64,000 nucleotides of DNA from an uncultured Gammaproteobacteria bacterium (lineage in GTDB: Bacteria; Pseudomonadota; Gammaproteobacteria; Eutrophobiales; Eutrophobiaceae), in contig CATOTD010000002.1 of NCBI GenBank assembly GCA_951812995.1, positions 503,468 through 567,467 of the forward strand, read 5' to 3'. Positions 21,848 through 31,402 of this stretch are shown piece by piece; position 1 is the stretch's first letter, and each line of letters opens with the position of its first letter. The notes beneath the pieces were generated by a model. It did no database searches and was not told the origin of the DNA. It was given only the letters and a program-made list of their open reading frames with translations. Made by a program: the position numbers and the translations under genes.

Positions 21848-21967
21848 GCACTCTCTTCAGAGTGCTGTTCTTTTGATTGCAGGAAGTGGTTGCAATTGAC
21901 TACTACCAAGGTAGTTATCAGCAGTAATTTCAAAACTTTATAGCACTTTAATGATCTCGAGGTGCTA
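21848..21967 (+). promoter_or_regulatory. inverted repeats in the xoxF upstream/leader region
   Basis: GCACTCT-CTTC-AGAGTGC followed by TGTTCTTTT (21848-21874); ACTACC-AA-GGTAGT (21902-21915); TAGCAC...GTGCTA (21941-21967). Confidence 0.45.
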
Positions 21968-22034
21968 TGTGTTTACGTGTTATATAAAATGAGATCTAAA
22001 GTTACATGATCAACTAATATAAGAGGAGGAGGTC

Positions 22035-23972
22035 ATGAGTAAATTTTTGATAAAGCAATGGCTCATTGCCATAATGGCATTGGGATTATCTACTTCAGTT
22101 ATGGCAAACGATGAGGTTCGCAAACTGATCGATAACCCTAATTATTGGGCTTTCCCTGGAGGCGACTACAATAACTGGCGTTATACCCCGTTGAGTCAAA
22201 TCAATACGGATAATGCAAACAAAGTAGTAACAGCCTGGACATTCTCAACTGGCCGTCTGCAAGGTCATGAAGGTGGACCGTTGGTATTGCCTAGCAGTGC
22301 TACTGGTCTGGCAGGTGATACCCTGTACATTCATTCTTCATTCCCGAATGACGTTTTTGCTATCAGCTTGGATACGCTCGAAATCGTTTGGTATCATGAG
22401 CCACAGCAAAATGAAGCTGAAACCGTGCCGGTAATGTGTTGCGATATTGTGAATCGCGGCTTGGGTTACAGTATGGGCCAGATCTACCTGCAACAAGCTG
22501 ACACTACCTTAGTTGCGTTAAGTGCTAAAGACGGTAGTGTGAAGTGGAAAGTAGAAAATGGTCGTGATGTCGGTTACGGTCCTAAGGCGGGTAATACCGC
22601 TACCAATGCCCCGCATCCAATGAAAGACAAAGTCATCACGGGTTGTTCTGGTGCTGAGTTTGGTGTGCGTTGTTGGTTAGCGGCTTACAATGCGAAAGAC
22701 GGCTCTCTGGCATGGCGAGCATACAGCATGGGTCCGGATGAAGATATCCTGTTCGACAAGAATACCACCTCATTGGGTAAGAAAGTTGGCAAGAACTCTT
22801 CATTAGACAGCTGGTGTGCAAACTCTGATTGGAAGGCCCCTGCCAGAGGTCCTAACAAGTGTAAAACGTTAGGTGACCAATGGAAATCAGGTGGCGGTTC
22901 GACTTGGGGCTGGTGGCCTGCTGATTTTGAGGAAAATCTGCTGTACTACGGCTCTGGTAATCCTTCTACCTGGAATCCAGTGGTTCGTCCAGGCGACAAC
23001 AAATGGTCTATGACCATGTTTGCACGCGATATTGACACGGGCGTTGCTCGTTGGGTTTACCAAATGACCCCGCATGATGAGTGGGATTATGATGGCATCA
23101 ACGAGATGATCCTGGCTGATATTAAAGTGAAGGGCAAAATGACCCCTGCTTTGGTTCACTTTGATCGTAACGGATTCGCTTATACGATGAATCGTAAAAC
23201 TGGTGCGTTACTGGTCGCTGAAAAGTATGATCCAGCCGTTAACTGGGCAACTCACATTGATATGAAGACGGGTTATCCTCAGACAGTGGATAGCAAATCA
23301 ACCCATTTTCAAGGTGAAGACGTGGTGTCTAAGGATATATGTCCTGCAGCACTGGGTACCAAAGATCAGCAACCTGCTGCTTTCTCTCCGCGTACCAAAC
23401 TGTTCTATGTCCCAACCAACCATGTGTGTATGACGTATGAGCCTGTCAGTTATGCCGCAGGTGGTAATCAATACACGGCGGGGCAAGCCTATGTGAACGC
23501 TAACTTGACCATGTATCCTGCGGGTGCTGTTTGTCCAGATTGTCCGAACAACAATGCTGCAAAGGACAATATGGGTAACATGATTGCTTGGGATGCAGGC
23601 ACTGGCAAGATCGTCTGGAACATTGTTGAGCAATGGTCTGTCTGGTCTGGTGTACTGGCGACAGCGGGTGACGTTGTGTACTACGGTACGCTTGATGCCT
23701 ACGCTAAGGCAGTTGATGCAAAATCAGGTAAATTACTCTGGAAGTTCAAAGCACCTTCTGGAATTATCGGCAACTTCAACTCATGGGCACATAAAGGCAA
23801 GCAATACGTTGGTATCCTCTCGGGTATTGGCGGTTGGGCTGGCGCGGTTGTCGCTATCCCTGGTTTAGCTGCTGCGCCTGGTGAAGCCGCATTGGGTGCT
23901 GTTGGTGGTTATCGCAAACTACTGAACTCATCACGTAATAGTGGTGTATTGCTGGTTTTCGCACTGCCATAA
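22035..23972 (+). CDS. xoxF: lanthanide-type PQQ methanol dehydrogenase XoxF
   Basis: PQQ-propeller repeats, vicinal MCCDIVNRG, GNPSTWNPVVRPGDNKWSMTMFARD, PHDEWDYDGINEM (DYD motif carrying the extra Asp of Ln-dependent enzymes). Confidence 0.95.
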   Translation: MSKFLIKQWLIAIMALGLSTSVMANDEVRKLIDNPNYWAFPGGDYNNWRYTPLSQINTDNANKVVTAWTFSTGRLQGHEGGPLVLPSSATGLAGDTLYIHSSFPNDVFAISLDTLEIVWYHEPQQNEAETVPVMCCDIVNRGLGYSMGQIYLQQADTTLVALSAKDGSVKWKVENGRDVGYGPKAGNTATNAPHPMKDKVITGCSGAEFGVRCWLAAYNAKDGSLAWRAYSMGPDEDILFDKNTTSLGKKVGKNSSLDSWCANSDWKAPARGPNKCKTLGDQWKSGGGSTWGWWPADFEENLLYYGSGNPSTWNPVVRPGDNKWSMTMFARDIDTGVARWVYQMTPHDEWDYDGINEMILADIKVKGKMTPALVHFDRNGFAYTMNRKTGALLVAEKYDPAVNWATHIDMKTGYPQTVDSKSTHFQGEDVVSKDICPAALGTKDQQPAAFSPRTKLFYVPTNHVCMTYEPVSYAAGGNQYTAGQAYVNANLTMYPAGAVCPDCPNNNAAKDNMGNMIAWDAGTGKIVWNIVEQWSVWSGVLATAGDVVYYGTLDAYAKAVDAKSGKLLWKFKAPSGIIGNFNSWAHKGKQYVGILSGIGGWAGAVVAIPGLAAAPGEAALGAVGGYRKLLNSSRNSGVLLVFALP

Positions 23973-24011
23973 GCATTAAACAAACGTGACAGTTTGTTGT
24001 TAATATAATGT

Positions 24012-24042
24012 CCCTGGCACTGTAGTGCCGGGGATTTTTTTT
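24012..24042 (+). terminator. intrinsic terminator after xoxF
   Basis: CCCTGGCACTGTAGTGCCGGGG hairpin followed by ATTTTTTTT. Confidence 0.8.
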
Positions 24043-24324
24043 AAGTGCTTATCCTGCAATTTAATTACTAGAATGTAAAAAGTGTAGTGTTTATATACTT
24101 TTAAAAGAACTTGTCGATATTTATAAAGTCTCAGGTAAAGGTTTTATTAATATCTGGCATCAAATTTGAGCAATAAACTGATTTTGTCTATTAGCTTAAA
24201 TTAGCAAGTAACACAAAGATTCCTCTAATTTTGCGCATTAATTAATTGAAGTGAAAACTTGCAATCCTGGTCAGCGAAATAATAAATATACGAAAATTAA
24301 AACATTTATTTGGAGATAAAATAG

Positions 24325-24765
24325 ATGCAAATAAAGTACAAACTGATTAAAATTTTGGCGGTCGCAGTATTTTTACTGCCTAATTTTGTTACCGCCGCAG
24401 AACATGTAATAAAGGCGGGCCCCCGTGCATTTGAACCGCCTATTATCTACATTGCTGAAGGTGATAAAGTGATGTTTTCAAAAATGGTTTCCCATAACTC
24501 TGTATCAATTGACGGGATGATCCCGGAGGGTGCAACAGCCTGGGCTGGAAAATTGGGTGAAAACATTAACCTAACACTGGAAAAACCGGGTATTTATGCT
24601 TACGTATGTGTGCCGCATATTGGTTTTGGCATGCTTGGAATTATCGTGGTAGGTGATATCAATGCTGATGAAGTCGCGGCCTACAAACAACATGCCATTG
24701 ATACGTTGGAAGGGCCATACCGAAGACTACTTGGTCTGGTCAACAAGCTAAAAGCGACTAAGTAG
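24325..24765 (+). CDS. pseudoazurin-like blue copper protein (cupredoxin)
   Basis: Signal peptide; FEPPIIYIAEGDKVMFSKMVSHNSVSIDGMIPEGA; CVPHIGFGM copper loop (Cys-x2-His-x4-Met) with upstream His. Confidence 0.85.
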   Translation: MQIKYKLIKILAVAVFLLPNFVTAAEHVIKAGPRAFEPPIIYIAEGDKVMFSKMVSHNSVSIDGMIPEGATAWAGKLGENINLTLEKPGIYAYVCVPHIGFGMLGIIVVGDINADEVAAYKQHAIDTLEGPYRRLLGLVNKLKATK

Positions 24766-24830
24766 ATATTCTGTTTCTTAAATGTGCCACACTGTTGGAT
24801 TGTGCTCACAGTAAAATGGGGGATTAATTG

Positions 24831-25679
24831 ATGCTTATGAAAAATATGGCCGTAATTTTATTATCGGCGCTATTGTTGCAATCGGTTTTTGCCAATGAAG
24901 AGATGCCGGATTCCGAATATCTTAAGGTCTGTGCCGATCCATATATGTTGCCGTTTTCAAATAAAAAAGAAGAAGGTTACGAAAATAAAATTGCGCAGTT
25001 ATTGGCTAAAAAACTGGGGTTAAAGTTGAAGTATGAATTTTTCCCTCAGCGTATGGGCTTTATTAGAAATACACTCAGGGCAGAATCAGGATATGGCCTC
25101 GGATATAAATGTGATCTTGTGATTAGTGTGCCTTCTAATTTTGAACTTGCCGCAACCACCGATCCGTATTTTACATCAACTTATGTCCTGGTTTATGCGA
25201 AAGGCAGAAAGCTGGATTCGATTACAGAGCCTGATATGTTAAATAAATTTGTTAATGCGGGTGGAAATGATATAAAAATTGGGTTGCCTGATCGTGGGCC
25301 ACAGCAACTATGGGTATTTTACAATGAATTGATGGGTAATATAGTGACATACCAAGGCCATCCTGGCAATCCAAAAATAAACCCTGGCCAACAGATGATC
25401 GAAGATGTGGCTGCAGGTAAAATAGATGCCACTATTATTTGGGGGCCAACTGCGGGCTACTTTGCCAAACAATTTAAAGATAAAAGAACAGTAGATTTGA
25501 TTATGATGCCGCTGAAAGATGATCCAGAGAAGCCAGAAATGCGGTTTAAATATAGTTTCTCCATGGCGGTTAGATATGGTGAAAAACCGTGGAAAGATAA
25601 AATTAATAACTTAATTAAAGAAAATAAAACGGAGATTGAACAGATTCTTATGGATTATGGCGTACCGTTGATTAAATAG
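24831..25679 (+). CDS. xoxJ: periplasmic substrate-binding-like protein XoxJ/MxaJ
   Basis: LKVCADPYMLPFSNKKEEGYENKIAQLLAKKLGLKLKYEFFPQRMGFIRNTLRA, IGLPDRGPQQ, IIWGPTAGYFAKQ; adjacent to xoxF. Confidence 0.88.
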   Translation: MLMKNMAVILLSALLLQSVFANEEMPDSEYLKVCADPYMLPFSNKKEEGYENKIAQLLAKKLGLKLKYEFFPQRMGFIRNTLRAESGYGLGYKCDLVISVPSNFELAATTDPYFTSTYVLVYAKGRKLDSITEPDMLNKFVNAGGNDIKIGLPDRGPQQLWVFYNELMGNIVTYQGHPGNPKINPGQQMIEDVAAGKIDATIIWGPTAGYFAKQFKDKRTVDLIMMPLKDDPEKPEMRFKYSFSMAVRYGEKPWKDKINNLIKENKTEIEQILMDYGVPLIK

Positions 25680-25687
25680 TCGAATAA

Positions 25688-26485
25688 ATGAAAAAATATT
25701 TCTGTTTATTAGCTTCAATTTGCACTCTAAGTCTAATGAGTGTGAATATATTTTCTGCTGAACCCATGCCGGATGTTGAGTCTATTGGAGGAGGGGTGCC
25801 CTTAACTCAGGAGGCACTTGATTCCAGAATCGGTCGCTTTGGTGAGGTGGATGAAATTCCTGATGATTTTCAGTTCAGTGAAGCTGAAACTCAATTATGG
25901 CATACCGACCACCTGGCAAACATAGAAAAACCCATAAGTTTATATTATGAATTTATAAAATCGGGGTCCTTTGAGGAAGGATTTACAGATTCAGTCTATT
26001 TAAAAATTCTCAAAATAAATGAAGATGGTAGCAAGAATGCCATGATGGAGTTTTTTACGGCAGATAAAGAACAACTTGTAACACCCGAAAATGTGACCCA
26101 TATAACGGGTAATCCTGCGATAGGAATTTATATGCAGGGCGATGTTTATGAAATGAATCGATTGACGGATGGGCATTGGAGACATTTCCAGAAATCCATC
26201 AAAATTGCATTGAGAAATGATGCAGTTGTTGAGCCAACAACAATTAGTTTTAACGGTGCAGAATATCAGGGGGAAAAAGTTTATTTCTCGCCTTATTTGA
26301 ATGATCCTCATCGCCGTGATTTTGAAAAGTTTGCTGATAAATATTACGAGTTTATTTTTTCAGATAAGATACCAGGTAGCCTTTATAAAATTACAACAGT
26401 GATTAACGATAAAACTAAAGAAAATGCAGAACCATTAATACTGGAAACGCTGACTTTGGTTGATGTGAAGGAAAATGAGTCCTGA
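25688..26485 (+). CDS. secreted protein of unknown function in xox cluster
   Basis: Signal peptide ...SLMSVNIFSAEP; starts 8 bp after xoxJ stop; no recognised domain. Confidence 0.7.
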   Translation: MKKYFCLLASICTLSLMSVNIFSAEPMPDVESIGGGVPLTQEALDSRIGRFGEVDEIPDDFQFSEAETQLWHTDHLANIEKPISLYYEFIKSGSFEEGFTDSVYLKILKINEDGSKNAMMEFFTADKEQLVTPENVTHITGNPAIGIYMQGDVYEMNRLTDGHWRHFQKSIKIALRNDAVVEPTTISFNGAEYQGEKVYFSPYLNDPHRRDFEKFADKYYEFIFSDKIPGSLYKITTVINDKTKENAEPLILETLTLVDVKENES

Positions 26486-26497
26486 TTTTATCTTTAG

Positions 26498-29302
26498 CTA
26501 AGAAGCAATTACTTCCGTTTTATTCTTACTAAGAAAATCATTTTTTCGAGAACCGCCTTTTAGATTGACAGCACAAAATTTAAATTCAGGAATTTTCCCG
26601 TACGGATCTAACTCTTCATTGGTGATCAAGTTTGCTGCCGCTTCGCTGAAGGTAAAGGGCATCATAACGACACCTTCCAACATATGTTCGTCAGCTCGTG
26701 TAGTCGCAGCAATTTTCCCTCGTCGAGATTCAATAACCAGCATATCGCCTGTTTTCAAATTGAACTTTTTTAGGTCTTTAGGGTTGATCATGATACAAGG
26801 CCCTGGTTCGAGCGCATCTAATACCTTTGAATGGCGCGTCATGGTGCCCGTATGCCAGTGTTCTAATTGCCGTCCTGTTACAAATACATAAGGAAATTTA
26901 ATATCCGGCATTTCTGCAGCTTCGATATATTCGGCTGGAATAAATCGACCTTTACCATCTTCAGTTGGGAACACACCCTCTTTAAAGATTATGGACTCAC
27001 CTGGCTCACCTTCTTGCAGGAGTGGATAGGTTAATGAGTCTTCCTGCTCTAATCTTTCCCAAGTGATGCCAGCCATACTCGGTACAGCTATTCTAATTTC
27101 ATCAAAGACATCTTTAGGGCTTTGGTAATTCCAATTTAGTCCGATTCTGTTCGCGAGTTCCTGGATAATCCATAAATCCTGTTTAGCATCGCCAGGTAGA
27201 TCAATGGCTTTGCGACCCATTTGCACTCGACGATCAGTGTTTGTGAAGGTGCCAGATTTTTCCGGGAAAGCACTGGCTGGTAATATGACATCCGCATAGC
27301 TACAGGTTTCAGTGAAGAAAATATCTTGCACTATGCAATGATCGAGTTTCGCTATGGCCGCCCGTGCATGATTCAGGTTTGGATCAGACATGGCTGGATT
27401 TTCCCCCATGATATAAAGACCGTTCAGGTCGCCATCATAAATAGCATGCATGATTTCTACGACTGTTTTGCCAATATCTGGATTTAGTTTTTGACCCCAA
27501 AGTCGCTCAAATTTTTCCCTGACATCTGGATCTGCCACGGGTTGGTAGTCTGGGTAAACCATAGGGATTAAACCAACATCAGATGCGCCTTGTACATTAT
27601 TTTGACCGCGCAAGGGGTGCAAGCCAGTGCTTGGCCTGCCAATCTGGCCGGTCATGAGTGCCAGGGATATTAAGCAACGGGCATTATCCGTTCCATGTAT
27701 GTGCTGCGAGATACCCATACCCCAAAATATAATGGCATTCTTTGCGGTCGCGTATAAGCGTGCAACCGTTTTAATTGTTTCTGGTGGAATGGCACAAATA
27801 GGGGCAACTTTTTCAGGACTGTATCTAAGAACAGTTTCTTTCAATGCAGAAAAGCCATCCGTATGTTCGTCTATGAACACCTGGTTTTGTAAATTTTCAG
27901 TAATGATAGTGTGCATCATTGCATTTAGCAGCAGTACATCTGTGCCGGGCCTTAACTGCAACAAATGCCTAGCATGAAGATACATCTCAGACCCATACGG
28001 TTCTATGAGTATTAACTTACTACCACGCTCAGTGGCATTTTTTATAAAAGTTGCGGCGACAGGATGATTGTCGTTAGGGCGCGCACCGATAACAATAATG
28101 ACTTCGGCTTCTGCACCATCGGCAACCTGATTTGAAACAGCACCAGAGCCGATAGTTTCTAATAATGCGGCAACAGAAGAGGCGTGGCATAAGCGCGTGC
28201 AGTGATCGACATTATTTGTTCCAAAACCAGTGCGTACAAGCTTTTGAAATAAATATGCTTCTTCATTACTGCCTTTGGCGCACCCAAAACCAGCGAGTGC
28301 CTCTGATCCTTTTTTATCTCTAATATTAACCAGACTACAGGCCGCGAAGTCCAACGCTTCTTCCCAGCTTGCTTCGCGAAAATACGTGTGCATTTCTACT
28401 GGATCTATTAAAGCGGATGTTTTTTTAGTGCCTTCACGACGGATGAGCGGTTTTGTTAAACGATCCAGATGGTGGACATAATCAAACCCATATCGACCTT
28501 TAACACACAATCTACTTTTATTTGCGGGGCCGTCACGCCCTTCAATATATTGAATATGATTATCTTTCACGTTATAGGTCAGTAAACAACCCACACCACA
28601 ATAAGGACAAACTGATTCAATTTTTTTGTCGGGTTTATTCAGCCCAACATTGTCAGCAGGCATCAATGCGCCTGTAGGACAGGCTTGCACGCATTCACCG
28701 CAGGCAACACAAGTACTTTCTCCCATGGGCTCTGCCATATCAAATATAATTTCAGCGTGTTGGCCTCGAAATGCTAACCCTATTACATCATTCACCTGTT
28801 CTTCGCGACAAGCCCTGACACAACGTGTACATTGGATGCAAGCATCCAGATTCACAGCTATTGCTGGATGCGAACTATCAGGTTTTGGTTGTTCGCGTTG
28901 CTCGAAACGAGGCTTATATAGCTCGAATTTATCAGCCCAATAATCAAGCTCAGAATTTAATTTATAGGGCGACTTACCTTGCTCGGGCATGTCGGACAAT
29001 AATAATTCCAATACCATTTTTTGTGATAGTTGTGCTCGTTCATTATCACTACTTACCGTCATACCTGCAGTCGGTTGACGACAACAAGCAGGCGCCAATA
29101 CACGTTCGCCATCAATCTCAACCATGCAGGCCCGGCAATTTCCATCTGGACGATAACCTTCTTTGTAGCAAAGATGTGGTATTTCAATGTTATTGCGTTT
29201 TGCGGTTTGTAAAATTGTCTCTTCACCATAAGCCTTAATGTCATTACCATTGAGTGTGAAGGTGATTATTCTTTCATTCATAAATTTTGGATTGGCAGCC
29301 AT
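26498..29302 (-). CDS. fdhA: NAD-dependent formate dehydrogenase alpha subunit (Mo/W-bis-MGD)
   Basis: N-terminal 2Fe-2S and His-Cys region (CYKEGYRPDGNCRACMVEIDG), CIQCTRCVRAC, CVACGECVQACPTGA, CPYCGVGC, NNVDHCTRLCHA (Cys ligand), GMGISQHIHGTDN. Confidence 0.93.
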   Translation of the reverse strand: MAANPKFMNERIITFTLNGNDIKAYGEETILQTAKRNNIEIPHLCYKEGYRPDGNCRACMVEIDGERVLAPACCRQPTAGMTVSSDNERAQLSQKMVLELLLSDMPEQGKSPYKLNSELDYWADKFELYKPRFEQREQPKPDSSHPAIAVNLDACIQCTRCVRACREEQVNDVIGLAFRGQHAEIIFDMAEPMGESTCVACGECVQACPTGALMPADNVGLNKPDKKIESVCPYCGVGCLLTYNVKDNHIQYIEGRDGPANKSRLCVKGRYGFDYVHHLDRLTKPLIRREGTKKTSALIDPVEMHTYFREASWEEALDFAACSLVNIRDKKGSEALAGFGCAKGSNEEAYLFQKLVRTGFGTNNVDHCTRLCHASSVAALLETIGSGAVSNQVADGAEAEVIIVIGARPNDNHPVAATFIKNATERGSKLILIEPYGSEMYLHARHLLQLRPGTDVLLLNAMMHTIITENLQNQVFIDEHTDGFSALKETVLRYSPEKVAPICAIPPETIKTVARLYATAKNAIIFWGMGISQHIHGTDNARCLISLALMTGQIGRPSTGLHPLRGQNNVQGASDVGLIPMVYPDYQPVADPDVREKFERLWGQKLNPDIGKTVVEIMHAIYDGDLNGLYIMGENPAMSDPNLNHARAAIAKLDHCIVQDIFFTETCSYADVILPASAFPEKSGTFTNTDRRVQMGRKAIDLPGDAKQDLWIIQELANRIGLNWNYQSPKDVFDEIRIAVPSMAGITWERLEQEDSLTYPLLQEGEPGESIIFKEGVFPTEDGKGRFIPAEYIEAAEMPDIKFPYVFVTGRQLEHWHTGTMTRHSKVLDALEPGPCIMINPKDLKKFNLKTGDMLVIESRRGKIAATTRADEHMLEGVVMMPFTFSEAAANLITNEELDPYGKIPEFKFCAVNLKGGSRKNDFLSKNKTEVIAS

Positions 29303-30963
29303 TACTTAAATTCCTCAGGAAAATATTTTATGGCGCAGCGCAATGGGTTGGGCGCGGCTTGCCCTAAACCACAGATAGAGGCATCGACCATAGTAGTTGC
29401 TAATTCTTCCAGTAGCGATTGATCCCATGTTTCTTTTTCCATTAGTTTAACGGCCTTAGCCGTACCGACGCGACACGGTGTGCATTGACCACAAGATTCG
29501 TCCCGAAAAAAACGCATGGCATTCAATGCCATCTTTCTGGCACTGTCTTTATTAGATAATACAATAATTGCGGCCGAGCCAATGAAACAACCATAAGGTT
29601 GTAAGGTATCAAAATCGAGTGGAATATCAGCTAATGATGCCGGCAGTATGCCACCAGATGCACCGCCCGGAAAGTAACCATAGAACGCATGACCTTCGAG
29701 CATTCCGCCACAAAATTCATCGATCAGCTCCAATATTGTTATACCGGTCGGGGCCACATAGACCCCCGGCTTTTGTACACGACCACTAACTGAAAAGGAT
29801 CGCAACCCTTTTCTCGCGCAACGCCCATGACTGGAAAACCATGCAGTGCCCTTGTTTATAATATCCCTTACCCAATGCATGCTTTCCATGTTGTGTTCAA
29901 GTGTAGGGCGACCAAATAGACCAATTTGGGCAACATAGGGCGGACGTAATCGAGGCAGACCACGCTTACCTTCGATTGATTCAATCATTGCCGATTCCTC
30001 GCCACAGATATATGCCCCGGCACCACGCCGTAAGTGAATTTCTGGTAAATCACAGGGCGGGTTCTGTTTAAGCAGACTAAGCTCTCTTGCCAATGCCTTA
30101 CGGCAACCGGCGTACTCATCTCTTAAATAGATATAAATTTTTTCAGCATCAATAGCCCAATGCGCTATTAATGTGCCTTCAATAAAGCGGTGGGGATCCT
30201 GTTCCAGATAAACGCGATCTTTGAATGTCCCTGGCTCTCCCTCATCGATATTGATTGCAATCATCTTGGGTTTTGGCTGTTCACTTAAGATTCGCCATTT
30301 TCGACCAACAGGAAACCCGGCACCACCCAGACCACGCAGGTTAGAATTTTCCAAGCGGGATATAATGTCTTCTTTTTTATGTTTACCAGCAAGACAATTT
30401 TTTAAGGTTTCATATCCGCCCTTTTCTTTATAAGCGGCATAGCTTATGCCAATTGTTGCGTCATCTTCGAATTTATCATTTGCAATGGCTTTTTTAACTT
30501 TTGTTACATCGGCCGCTACAATTGGATTTGTCCCGGCAATCGCGACAGGCGCAGTATTACAGCGACCAACACAGGGAACAGCCTGAATACGAACGTCATC
30601 AAAATTTTCTGACTTTAATTGCTTAATTAGCGCTTTGGCACCAAACATTTCACAGGTCAGTGAATTACACACTCTTATTGTTTTAGAGGGTGGCGGTGCG
30701 GCATTTTTTTTCAGCACGTCAAAGTGATGATAAAACGTTGCTGTTTCATAAACTTCAGCCATTGAAATACGCATCTCAATGGAAAGCGCAAGAATGTGTC
30801 GATGAGTTATGTGGTGATAGTGATCTTGTATTTTATGCAGGTTTTCAATCAGCATGTCACGGGTACGTGGGGTATCACCGATGAGCTGTTTGATTTCCGC
30901 CAAAGATTGATGGGGAGTAGTACGGCCTTGAATACGGCCTTTCTTTCCACGAGTGCGTTTCAT
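29302..30963 (-). CDS. fdhB: formate dehydrogenase beta subunit, fused NuoE-like + NuoF-like domains
   Basis: CNSLTCEMFGAKAL...VPCVGRCNTAPVA (NuoE-like) followed by LRGLGGAGFPVGRKW, CGEESAMIESIEGKRGLPRLRPPY, ESCGQCTPCRVG (NuoF-like). Confidence 0.93.
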   Translation of the reverse strand: MKRTRGKKGRIQGRTTPHQSLAEIKQLIGDTPRTRDMLIENLHKIQDHYHHITHRHILALSIEMRISMAEVYETATFYHHFDVLKKNAAPPPSKTIRVCNSLTCEMFGAKALIKQLKSENFDDVRIQAVPCVGRCNTAPVAIAGTNPIVAADVTKVKKAIANDKFEDDATIGISYAAYKEKGGYETLKNCLAGKHKKEDIISRLENSNLRGLGGAGFPVGRKWRILSEQPKPKMIAINIDEGEPGTFKDRVYLEQDPHRFIEGTLIAHWAIDAEKIYIYLRDEYAGCRKALARELSLLKQNPPCDLPEIHLRRGAGAYICGEESAMIESIEGKRGLPRLRPPYVAQIGLFGRPTLEHNMESMHWVRDIINKGTAWFSSHGRCARKGLRSFSVSGRVQKPGVYVAPTGITILELIDEFCGGMLEGHAFYGYFPGGASGGILPASLADIPLDFDTLQPYGCFIGSAAIIVLSNKDSARKMALNAMRFFRDESCGQCTPCRVGTAKAVKLMEKETWDQSLLEELATTMVDASICGLGQAAPNPLRCAIKYFPEEFK

Positions 30964-31279
30964 TGATATTCGTTTTATGAGCTCTAAAATTATAAACAAG
31001 CGCCTAATGTAGCCGACACTTGGTGCATCATAATCAGGACAGAATCTCGCCCGCCGCATGATAGGTTTTAAGTTATCATCTTGTGGCCACGTTAGCGGAT
31101 TCTGAAGGAAACGAACATCATCTCAATTCCATCAATCCTATTGTCGACAATATTGATCTAGTTCCATACTAAAGTCAATTATGCCGCTATAAGTGCTTTA
31201 GATCGATAATAGCAGGCTTGCGCTTGTTGCCAGCTTCTCGTCCGCGCAGACACATGGCCATAGGGTACCGGTTGCCAAA

Positions 31280-31355
31280 CCGCGCGGGTTGGGCTGGGTG
31301 TGGGTCGGGTCGAGGCGGATCGGGCCGGGTTGGGGTTGAGGTGGGTCGTTGAGTG
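31280..31355 (-). repeat. short degenerate pentanucleotide array, C-rich on minus strand
   Basis: ggttgggctgggtgtgggtcgggtcgaggcggatcgggccgggttggggttgaggtgggtcg. Confidence 0.7.
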
Positions 31356-31402
31356 TGGGTAAGTACCACTGTAGTGCATAGGTCTCCTATTGTTACAGCG
31401 CA

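Noticed and set aside
28170-28230. Selenocysteine formate dehydrogenase
   Set aside because: The active-site position reads NNVDHCTRLCHA with cysteine codons and no in-frame TGA.
26565-29238. Plus-strand ORFs inside fdhA and fdhB
   Set aside because: Antisense shadows of strongly supported coding sequence; no domain features.
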